From Pseudomonadota bacterium (GTDB lineage: Bacteria > Pseudomonadota > Gammaproteobacteria > Burkholderiales > Burkholderiaceae_C), in contig JAUPTP010000083.1 of NCBI GenBank assembly GCA_030918015.1, positions 1 to 7,945 on the forward strand: DNA of 7,945 nt, read 5' to 3'. The position numbers and the translations under genes were made by a program. Under the pieces are notes generated by a model. It did not search any database. It saw only the letters and a program-made list of their open reading frames with translations, and had not been told where the DNA came from. Every line of letters starts with the position of its first letter. Position 1 is the stretch's first letter. Below are positions 1-5,779 of the stretch, one piece after another.

Positions 1-550
1 GCGCGGCCATCTCGGCGCCGATGCCCGCCAGCGTCTCGGCGGCGGCGGGCTGCGCGTCGATGCTCGCGCGGGCCTGCGGGTAGGCGCGGCCCTCCTCCGC
101 CTCGATGTGGCCGGCGTAGAGCGCGGCCCAGGCCTGCCGCTCGGCCTCCAGCGGGAAGTCGCGGCCCGGGCCGTCGCCCACCTCGCCGTCCGGCGCCTCG
201 CGCCAGAGGATCAGCGGCTCGCGCAGGCGCGCCCACAGCGCCTCCATGCGGCGGTGCTCGGCCTCGAGCGTGTCGGCCAGCGCCCGCGCGTCCGCCGCGC
301 CCGAGGTGCGCAGCCGCGGCAGCACATGGCGTTCCTCGTCCTGGTGATGGTGCGGCGCGGCCAGGTCGAAGTAGCGCAGCACATCGGCCGCGGCCGAGCG
401 CGAGGCCGCGTCATGGCCGTGCGCGCGCACATGCGCGACCAGCCGCTCGAACAGCGCCAGCGTGCGCTCGACCCGCTCGTGGCAGGCCGAGAGCATCTCG
501 AAGGGCTGCTCGAAGCCGATCGCGGGGGAATGGAAGCCGGGAAGCGTCAT
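1..550 (-). CDS. Hemerythrin (HHE) domain protein, 3' end cut by window edge
   Basis: Reading down from the ATG at 550-548 gives 183 codons with no stop before the left edge, so the C-terminus is missing. The product looks like a soluble four-helix hemerythrin-like protein, a family that binds a di-iron centre and is used in O2, NO or iron handling. Likely metal ligands are visible in family order: His24 (CHERVE), a His67-His69 cluster followed by Glu72/Glu73 (HHHQDEE), His99 (EAEHRRME), and His148 with Glu152/Glu153 (HIEAEE). There is no signal peptide or membrane segment, so it is probably cytoplasmic. From the usual size of such proteins, only a few residues are probably lost. The ATG at 550 is the first start codon after the in-frame stop of the SirB2 gene 39 bases upstream, and no Shine-Dalgarno precedes it. 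The assignment to the superfamily is confident; substrate and role are not readable from sequence. Confidence 0.88.
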   Translation of the reverse strand, partial: MTLPGFHSPAIGFEQPFEMLSACHERVERTLALFERLVAHVRAHGHDAASRSAAADVLRYFDLAAPHHHQDEERHVLPRLRTSGAADARALADTLEAEHRRMEALWARLREPLILWREAPDGEVGDGPGRDFPLEAERQAWAALYAGHIEAEEGRAYPQARASIDAQPAAAETLAGIGAEMAA

Positions 551-570
551 GGATGCGAAGAAGCAGGAAA

Positions 571-588
571 AGCCGGTCGAGCCGGTCG
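571..588. repeat. Perfect tandem duplication of a 9-mer
   Basis: AGCCGGTCG occurs at 571-579 and again at 580-588, in the gap between the SirB2 stop and the hemerythrin start. Each copy contains the palindrome CCGG, so a short 4-bp stem could form, followed on the minus strand by four T residues. This is too weak to call a terminator. It sits where a ribosome-binding region for the hemerythrin gene would be expected to begin. Confidence 0.6.
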
Positions 589-589
589 G

Positions 590-976
590 TCAGGGCAGCC
601 AGGGCTGCTTGCCCACCGCGGTGGCGATGATCCAGCCAACGGTGGCCAGCGCCGCCAGACCGGCCGCGGCCTGGCCGGTGCGGGTGGTCGCGCGCTTGAG
701 CGCCACCGAGCCCAGCACGATGTAGAGCCCCAGCGCGCCGATCTTGGCCAGCAGCCACGGCGCGTGCAGCAGGTCGATGCCGCCGACGACCAGCATCGCG
801 ATCGCGGCCGACAGCAGCAGCGTGTCGACCCCGTGCGGCAGCCACCGCAAGACGGTCCAGGCGGCCAGGCGCTCGGGCGCGGCCAGCCGCAGCCCGAGAC
901 GCAGCGCGAACAGCGCCACGCTCAGGCCCGCGCCGTGCACATGGATCTTCTTCAGCAGCAGATAGTCGAGCGTCAT
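590..976 (-). CDS. SirB2-family inner-membrane protein
   Basis: A 128-residue protein predicted to cross the membrane four times, at roughly residues 13-31, 43-66, 74-94 and 103-122. It matches the SirB2 family (named from Salmonella SirB, linked there to invasion-gene expression; biochemical function unknown) in length (about 125 residues) and pattern. The N-terminus YLLLKKIHVHGAGLS resembles the family's YLLLKHxHV start. The second segment is preceded by LRWLPHGVDTLLL, and the third carries WLLAKIGALGLYIVLGSVAL. His12, His14 and His48 are candidate conserved histidines. The start is the ATG at 976-974, with AGGGG 7 bases upstream. It begins 17 bases after the stop of the preceding gene and ends 39 bases before the hemerythrin gene, in the same reading frame as that gene. 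Family recognition is good; physiological role is unknown. Confidence 0.85.
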   Translation of the reverse strand: MTLDYLLLKKIHVHGAGLSVALFALRLGLRLAAPERLAAWTVLRWLPHGVDTLLLSAAIAMLVVGGIDLLHAPWLLAKIGALGLYIVLGSVALKRATTRTGQAAAGLAALATVGWIIATAVGKQPWLP

Positions 977-983
977 CGCGCAG

Positions 984-988
984 CCCCT
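984..988 (-). promoter_or_regulatory. Shine-Dalgarno of the SirB2 gene
   Basis: On the minus strand AGGGG lies 7 bases before the ATG at 976-974, inside the 17-base gap after the previous stop codon. It supports this ATG as the start. Confidence 0.6.
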
Positions 989-993
989 GCCGT

Positions 994-1728
994 TCAGCCG
1001 GCCAAGGGCACGCGCTGCTGGGGCGTGCGCGGGTCGCGCAGGCGCTCGAGCAGGCGGTCGACGTCGAGCACCCGCTCGCCGCGCGCATCGCGCTCCCAGC
1101 AGGCGAGCGTGGCGAAGTCGGCGCCCCAGTCGAGCAGGCGGGCCAGATCCTGCCGTCCGGTCGTCACCCGGACGCCGACCTCGATGCCGGCACGCTGCAG
1201 CGTGCGGATCAGCCGGGGCACGCGCGCCGGCACCGGGCGGGCCCGCCAGATCGCGCCGGGGTCGCTCGCGCCCGCGTCCAGGTCGATCACCAGGGCCTGC
1301 ACGCTCTCGCGCAGCGCCAGCGACACCAGCGCCTCGAGGCGACCGACCGCGTCCGGCGACACCACGCCACCGGGCAGCGAGAGCACCGGCATCAGCACCG
1401 GACCGCCGGCCTCGCCGCCCCGCCAGGAGGCCCCGGCCAGCAGGCGCAGCAGCGACGCGGCCGTGGCCGCCTCGCCCAGCGGCACCGCCACCCGGTCGAC
1501 CCCGGCCTCGCGCAGCGGCTGCAGGCTGGCCTGCAGCGCCGCCGGGCTGCGCGGCGCCGGCAGGCTCACGCTGACCAGGAGGCCATCGGCCTGATGACGC
1601 ACCTGCGTGCAGATCGCGCGCACCCGCTCCGGCGCGCCCTGCTGCAACTCCAGTGCCACGGCGCCTGCGCGCACTGCCGCCGCCGCATCCTGCGACGACT
1701 CCACCGCCACCTGCCAGCGCATGCCCAT
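994..1728 (-). CDS. Protein of unknown function, possible TIM-barrel relative of MfnB (DUF556)
   Basis: A 244-residue soluble protein with no signal peptide or membrane helix. I do not recognise it firmly. Its rhythm of short beta strands (VAVE, VALEL, LLVSVSL, VDRVAVP, VLMPVL, ALVIDL, EVGVRV, FATLAC) alternating with Ala/Leu/Arg-rich helices suggests a TIM barrel. Compared from memory, length and segment order resemble (5-formylfuran-3-yl)methyl phosphate synthase MfnB. The catalytic DVKNP motif would correspond to ELQQG at 27-31, and the C-terminal strand-helix to GVRVTTGRQDLARLL followed by GADFATLAC. The protein contains no lysine at all, so a Schiff-base lysine mechanism is impossible. 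I chose the ATG at 1728 because AAGGAG lies upstream. An in-frame ATG at 1782 would add 18 residues but has a poor ribosome site. It follows pilE by 63 bases. That the gene is real is likely; the family is tentative. Confidence 0.7.
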   Translation of the reverse strand: MGMRWQVAVESSQDAAAAVRAGAVALELQQGAPERVRAICTQVRHQADGLLVSVSLPAPRSPAALQASLQPLREAGVDRVAVPLGEAATAASLLRLLAGASWRGGEAGGPVLMPVLSLPGGVVSPDAVGRLEALVSLALRESVQALVIDLDAGASDPGAIWRARPVPARVPRLIRTLQRAGIEVGVRVTTGRQDLARLLDWGADFATLACWERDARGERVLDVDRLLERLRDPRTPQQRVPLAG

Positions 1729-1739
1729 CTTGCTGCCCT

Positions 1740-1745
1740 CTCCTT
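1740..1745 (-). promoter_or_regulatory. Shine-Dalgarno that sets the start at 1728
   Basis: AAGGAG on the minus strand, followed by AGGGCAGCAAG (11 bases) and ATG at 1728-1726. It is the best match to the anti-Shine-Dalgarno I noticed in the window, and it favours this ATG over the upstream in-frame ATG at 1782. A second ATG at 1722 is 17 bases away, which is too far. Confidence 0.6.
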
Positions 1746-1791
1746 GCCCATGTGTCCGTGCATCAATCCACGGATTGTCCATGACCGGAGC

Positions 1792-2250
1792 TCACCAGCA
1801 CTTCTCCAGCGGCCGGGCCGAGGACTCCAGACCGCGGGCGCCGGTCTGGTCGTAGGTGTAGTTGCCGCAGGCATCGCCCGCCTGCACGCCGCTGCGGGTC
1901 GCGCGGATCAGGAAGCCGCTGGCATCCTGGCGCACGATCTCCAGCGTGTAGTGTCCCTGGGCCGAGGTGGCCGGATAGAGGCTGCCGGCGGCCGTGCCCA
2001 GCCGCGCGTTCGCATACGTGCCCTGCTCGGTGTAGACCCGTTCCAGCCGCTGCGCCAGCTCCATCAGCGCCGACTTGGCATCGGCGCGCCGGGCCGCGGC
2101 GACCTGCTCGCGGTAGGTCGGCAGGGCCACGCCGGCCAGCAGCGCGATGACCGCCACGGCGATCATCAGCTCGATCAGCGTGAAGCCGCGCCGGGCCCGC
2201 GCAGCATGACGGCGATGACGACGCAAGAGACGGGGTCCGGAGATGATCAT
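1792..2250 (-). CDS. pilE: Type IV pilus minor pilin PilE
   Basis: A 152-residue type IV prepilin. The leader is 22 residues, strongly basic (RRHRRHAARARR), ending in Gly22. Prepilin peptidase PilD would cut before Phe23, giving a mature N-terminus FTLIELMIAVAVIALLAGVALP with Glu27 as the conserved Glu5 and Pro44 as the helix kink. The C-terminal part has the pilin disulfide pair, Cys128 (DACGNYTYDQTG) and Cys151 (EKCW), typical of PilE-type minor pilins encoded behind pilY1. It should be an inner-membrane protein incorporated into the pilus and its priming complex. ATG at 2250 overlaps the pilY1 TGA as ATGA, and GGGAG lies 8 bases upstream, so translation is probably coupled but also has its own site. 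Its last-in-operon position and small size argue against a major PilA-type subunit. Confidence 0.9.
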   Translation of the reverse strand: MIISGPRLLRRHRRHAARARRGFTLIELMIAVAVIALLAGVALPTYREQVAAARRADAKSALMELAQRLERVYTEQGTYANARLGTAAGSLYPATSAQGHYTLEIVRQDASGFLIRATRSGVQAGDACGNYTYDQTGARGLESSARPLEKCW

Positions 2251-5198
2251 TGCAGCTGCTCCCAGCTTGAACGGCCGGACACGGCGCTGCTGCCGCTCTC
2301 GCGGATGCGCACCGCCGTGCCGGACGAGGTGTTGACGACCTTGTCGTCGAGCGTGCGGTCCGAGGAGCGCACGATGGCCGGGGCCGACGGAATGCCGCCC
2401 ACCCGCACGCCCGAGACCTGCGCGAGCTGGCCCGCCAGCGTCAGCCGGTCGGCCGCATCGACCCGGTTGTCGCCGTTGGTGTCCAGCGCGGGCGTGTCGG
2501 CGCGGTTGCCGGTGATCACGTCGAGCTCCATCACCCAGCCGTCGCCGCCGTAGGCGCACGGATCGGTGCTGGGAATCAGCGTGGAGACGATCACCTTGCC
2601 GAAGCGGATGACCGCCTCGGTGACGATGCGCTCGCCGCTGGCGGGCAGGTCCAGCCGCCAGCCCTTCCTGCCCGCAAGGAAGGCGCTCTCGGAGATCTGG
2701 TTGTCGCCGCTCAGCAGCGTCGAGGGCTTGCCCACCGCATAGGTGCTGAAGCGGTAGGTGCGGCCATCGCCCCCGGTCTGCGTGCCCAGCACCGACTGGC
2801 TGACCAGATCGCTCAAGGCCACGGTCGTGCCGCTGTCACGCAGACCGTAGAGCGTCTGCGTGGTGGTCGTGCTCAGGTCGGCGCGGCTCAGGTAGCTGCC
2901 GGTGCCGAAGGTGATCTGGTAGCCGCCGGCCGGGTGCGGCGTCACGTCGGGGCGCGCGGTGATCGCCTGGCCGGAGGCGGCGCTGAACAGCGGCTTGGGC
3001 GAGGCGGCAGGGCCATGGGCCACCTTCCAGGCCAGCGGGCTGCTGGCCGAGAGGTCGAACTTCCACAGGCGGCCCTGCTGGTCGCCCGCGTAGATCAGGT
3101 CGACCACGCCGTCGCCGGCGGTGCTCACCCCGGTCAGGCCGAGCAGCGCGTTCGGATGGGCGGCCGTGCCGGTCTGCGTGCTCAGGCGCGTGACCGCGCC
3201 GGTCTCGGCGTCGATGGCCAGCAGCTGCGCCACGCCCGCGCTGCTGTTGAAGCCATTGCCCGAGAAGACCATCCAGCGGCCGTTGCGCGCCTTGGCGATC
3301 AAGGGCGGCTGCAGGATGTGGCCGACCGAGGCGTCGCTGCCGTCGACCTCCCAGCGCGCGACCTGCGCGGCCGTCGCCTCGGTGAAGCGGGCCGGGTTGC
3401 TGACATCGAGCGCATACAGGCCCTTGGCGCCGGCGCCGGCGCTGCCCACCAGCAGCGTCTTCCAGCCGCCGCCGTAGTGGACGTCGCCCGCCGCCAGCGG
3501 ACCGTCGACGCTGTACTGGTGGGTGTAGCCGGCCTCGGGCAGCGCCGCCAGCCGGTCGGCGACCAGGCCGGGCACATAGGCGAAGAGCTCGTCGCCGGTG
3601 CGCGCATCGAAGGCGTGCAGCTGGCCATCGTTGGCGCCGGCGTAGACCACCGGCGTCATCGCCGCGCGCGCGCGCCGGAAGGCGTCGTAGGCCACCGCCT
3701 CGGCGCTGTCGCGCACGAAGCGCCCGCCGCCGGTCACCAGCAGCGGCGCCGAGCCGATGATGTCGCCCAGCACCGTCGTGGCCCGGTTGCGGAAAGCCGC
3801 CGGCGCGGTGCAGGCCGGACAGCGGCGCAGCTCGCGGCTGGCGTCGCCGCGCAGGTAGTTCAGCCGCAGCGCGCCATGGGCGTCGACCACGCCGGCGCCG
3901 TTGCGGTTGAGTGCGGTCACCAGCGTCAGCGGGATCTCGCTGGCGCCTGGCGCGGCCGCATTGGCCGGCCAGCGAAACGGCACCCCCCGGCTGCCCAGCG
4001 CCGAGGCCGCCCGGTAGGTGAGGATCTGCCGGCTGCTGTTCCAGTCCTTCAGCCCCAGGCGCTGGCCAGCCTCCCAGGTGGGGGTCGACCCCAGCTCGCC
4101 GCTGGCCAGCATCGGCAGCGCACGCAGCTGCCCGGACCAGTCGCCGGTGTTGAAGCGCGCCTGGAAGACCTGCGTGCCGCTCGACCAGCTGCCGGTGCTG
4201 ATCGCCACGCCCGCCGAGGCGGCGGTGCGCGACTGGATGTCGGCCGTGATCTGTGCGAAGGCCGCATTCAGGGTCGCGCGGTCGGCGGCCAGATAGGCCG
4301 CGCCGGTGCCACCGACCGCCGCCATGCGGTTCATGCCGGCCACCGAGGCCTCGTTCTCCAGCGCCGAGCCCATGCCGACGATGTAGGTCTGCACGTCATA
4401 GGTGCCGTTCATCGTCGCGTGGTTGGTGACCTGCAGCGCGCGCAGCTTGCGCACCTCGTCGACCACCTCGGTCGTGGCGGTGCTGTAGGTCCAGCTGCCA
4501 TCGGCGTTCTTGCGGTTGGTGAGCTCGGCGCTGGTGGTGTAGTGGTAGCCGGTCTGGCTGTAGTTCGGATCGCCGTCGGTGGCGACGATGACGAACTGGC
4601 GCTGGCAGCTGCGGTCCAGGATCGGCGTGCCGTAGGTGGCGTTGCGGTTGGCGAAATAGTCGCCCGCGCTGCGCACCATGCCCGCCAGCGGCGTGCCCCA
4701 GGCCGAGTTCTTGATCTCCGTGGTCGCGGTCGAGGCAGTCTCGAGCGCCAGATGGGCGTTGAGCGCGCTCAGGTGGCCGGTGCCGCTGTCCTGCACCGGC
4801 TGCAGGATCTGGCCGAGGAAGGTCAGGTTCTGCGCGTAGTACAGGATCATCGGCGGCGGATAGCCGTACTTGCTGTAGTCGACGATCGTCGTCGTGCCCG
4901 AGGTGCCGAACCGCCCCAGGCCCCAGCGGAACTGGTTCTGGTAGGTGGAGACCGCGTCGCGCAGCACCTGGCGGGCGATGTTGCCGCGGGTGTTCGGGTC
5001 GGTGAAGGTGGTCAGATTGCCCCCTGGCATGACCGCCTCCATCGACTGCGAGTTGTCGTACATGATCAGCACGTTGGGCTTGAGCCCGGCCTCCAGGTAG
5101 AGCGGCGACGAGGCGAAGGGGACGGTCTGGGCTGCGGCCGGCAGGCCGAACGCCATCAGCGTGATCAGGGTGGCAGGCGCGCGGGTCATCGGGGTCAT
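2247..5198 (-). CDS. pilY1: Type IV pilus tip adhesin and assembly factor PilY1
   Basis: A 983-residue exported protein. Residues 1-23 form a Sec signal peptide (hydrophobic run LITLMAFGLPAAA, probable cut near Ala23/Gln24). The N-terminal von Willebrand A-like domain carries a MIDAS-type DNSQS at 48-52 after NVLIMY, and VATDGDPN at 205-212. The C-terminal half is the PilY1 beta-propeller, with hallmark blades VVYAGANDGQLHAFD (517-531), WMVFSGNGFN (642-651), IYAGDQQGRLWKFDL (702-716) and FGTGSYL (764-770). A dockerin/EF-hand-like loop DTNGDNRVD lies at 906-914, and the end GRSSWEQL is family-typical. Cysteines are at 198, 460, 463 and 881. In characterised systems PilY1 sits at the pilus tip with the minor pilins, promotes assembly, counters retraction and mediates adhesion and surface sensing. 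ATG at 5198 overlaps the pilX stop (ATGA). The open frame continues upstream to 6098 but only as a shadow of pilX and pilW. Confidence 0.95.
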   Translation of the reverse strand: MTPMTRAPATLITLMAFGLPAAAQTVPFASSPLYLEAGLKPNVLIMYDNSQSMEAVMPGGNLTTFTDPNTRGNIARQVLRDAVSTYQNQFRWGLGRFGTSGTTTIVDYSKYGYPPPMILYYAQNLTFLGQILQPVQDSGTGHLSALNAHLALETASTATTEIKNSAWGTPLAGMVRSAGDYFANRNATYGTPILDRSCQRQFVIVATDGDPNYSQTGYHYTTSAELTNRKNADGSWTYSTATTEVVDEVRKLRALQVTNHATMNGTYDVQTYIVGMGSALENEASVAGMNRMAAVGGTGAAYLAADRATLNAAFAQITADIQSRTAASAGVAISTGSWSSGTQVFQARFNTGDWSGQLRALPMLASGELGSTPTWEAGQRLGLKDWNSSRQILTYRAASALGSRGVPFRWPANAAAPGASEIPLTLVTALNRNGAGVVDAHGALRLNYLRGDASRELRRCPACTAPAAFRNRATTVLGDIIGSAPLLVTGGGRFVRDSAEAVAYDAFRRARAAMTPVVYAGANDGQLHAFDARTGDELFAYVPGLVADRLAALPEAGYTHQYSVDGPLAAGDVHYGGGWKTLLVGSAGAGAKGLYALDVSNPARFTEATAAQVARWEVDGSDASVGHILQPPLIAKARNGRWMVFSGNGFNSSAGVAQLLAIDAETGAVTRLSTQTGTAAHPNALLGLTGVSTAGDGVVDLIYAGDQQGRLWKFDLSASSPLAWKVAHGPAASPKPLFSAASGQAITARPDVTPHPAGGYQITFGTGSYLSRADLSTTTTQTLYGLRDSGTTVALSDLVSQSVLGTQTGGDGRTYRFSTYAVGKPSTLLSGDNQISESAFLAGRKGWRLDLPASGERIVTEAVIRFGKVIVSTLIPSTDPCAYGGDGWVMELDVITGNRADTPALDTNGDNRVDAADRLTLAGQLAQVSGVRVGGIPSAPAIVRSSDRTLDDKVVNTSSGTAVRIRESGSSAVSGRSSWEQLQ
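2259..2263 (-). promoter_or_regulatory. Shine-Dalgarno of pilE inside the end of pilY1
   Basis: GGGAG on the minus strand, 8 bases before the pilE ATG at 2250, within the last codons of pilY1. It supports this start and independent ribosome loading in addition to coupling. Confidence 0.6.
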
Positions 5199-5764
5199 CG
5201 CTTGATGTAGGTCGACTGCAGGATCACCACCGTCGAGTTGCGCAGGCCCACGCCGCGCGCGGTGATGCGGAACACCTGGGGCGCCTCGTCGGCCGAGCCG
5301 GCCAGGCTGGCGGAGGTGCCGGCCTGCGGCGCCAGCGGCGGCAGCCGCTCGATGATGTAGCGCGGCGGCGCCGCCAGCCCGGTCAGGGCGGCCGCGCCCG
5401 TGGCCTGGCCGAGGGCACGGCTGCGGCCGGCGGCAGCCGACCAGTCGATCGTCTGCCACAGCGGCCGCGAGCTGGCCTGGGTCGAGGCCATCGAGGGGGG
5501 CAGGCACAGCCCGTCCGTGCAGTCCGGCGTGAAGGCGCTGTCGCGGCTCAGGTGGCGCTCGACGTCGACCTCGGCGTCGCGCAGCGCCGCCTCGGCCGCC
5601 TGCAGCGCGAGCTGGCGGTCGCGGGCGTGCCCGGCCATGCGCTCCTGGAGCAGGCCCGCGCTCATCGCCCCGGCCCCCAGCGAGGCCATCACCGCGATCA
5701 GCAGCAGCACGGTGACCAGCGAGAAGCCCCGCGTGCGCCTGCGTTCGATGTGCAGCCCCTGCAT
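5195..5764 (-). CDS. pilX: Type IV pilus minor pilin PilX
   Basis: A 189-residue prepilin of the PilX family. The 13-residue leader (ERRRTRG) ends at Gly13. The mature helix is FSLVTVLLLIAVMASLGAG, in which position 5 is Thr18 rather than Glu, as expected for PilX/GspK-like subunits that cap the pilin complex. The PilX signature after the helix is present: QERMAGHARDRQLALQAAEA at 40-59, then ALRDAEVDVE at 60-69. The C-terminal part reads RYIIERL at 135-141, then FRITARGVGLRNSTVVILQS at 165-184. Cys82 and Cys87 could form a small disulfide loop. It would sit in the inner membrane and then at the pilus tip with PilV, PilW, FimU/FimT and PilY1. The start at 5764 has GGAG 8 bases upstream and lies 15 bases after the pilW stop. 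The stop overlaps the pilY1 start. Confidence 0.92.
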   Translation of the reverse strand: MQGLHIERRRTRGFSLVTVLLLIAVMASLGAGAMSAGLLQERMAGHARDRQLALQAAEAALRDAEVDVERHLSRDSAFTPDCTDGLCLPPSMASTQASSRPLWQTIDWSAAAGRSRALGQATGAAALTGLAAPPRYIIERLPPLAPQAGTSASLAGSADEAPQVFRITARGVGLRNSTVVILQSTYIKR

Positions 5765-5772
5765 CTGCCGAT

Positions 5773-5776
5773 CTCC
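5773..5776 (-). promoter_or_regulatory. Shine-Dalgarno of pilX
   Basis: GGAG on the minus strand, 8 bases before the pilX ATG, in the only non-overlapping junction of the pilus operon (15 bases between the pilW TGA and the pilX ATG). Confidence 0.6.
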
Positions 5777-5779
5777 AGG

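Noticed and set aside
595..608. Inverted repeat GCAGC / GCTGC at the end of the SirB2 gene
   Set aside because: Five-bp stem inside codons, no T-tract; the bases are explained by the C-terminal residues.
411..1088. Minus-strand open frame of 225 codons over the SirB2 gene
   Set aside because: It is out of frame with the SirB2 and hemerythrin genes and lacks hydrophobic or domain structure; SirB2 explains the region.
107..1594. Plus-strand open frame of 495 codons
   Set aside because: It covers the antisense of three better supported genes, has low-complexity Arg/Ala/Gln composition and no domain signal.
1755..1774. Hairpin TCCGTG / CACGGA between pilE and the next gene as a terminator
   Set aside because: Only 6 bp of stem with an 8-base loop and no following T-tract on the minus strand. 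It may be chance.
1729..1782. Start of the unknown protein at the upstream ATG (1782), adding 18 residues
   Set aside because: The added residues are polar and carry no strand pattern, while AAGGAG sits at a usable distance only from the ATG at 1728. It remains a minor alternative.
2934..5210. Very long plus-strand open frame (758 codons) opposite pilY1
   Set aside because: Its translation is Gly/Arg/Ala/Gln-rich with no recognisable domain, and it lies exactly antisense to a clear pilY1. In GC-rich DNA such antisense frames are common artefacts.
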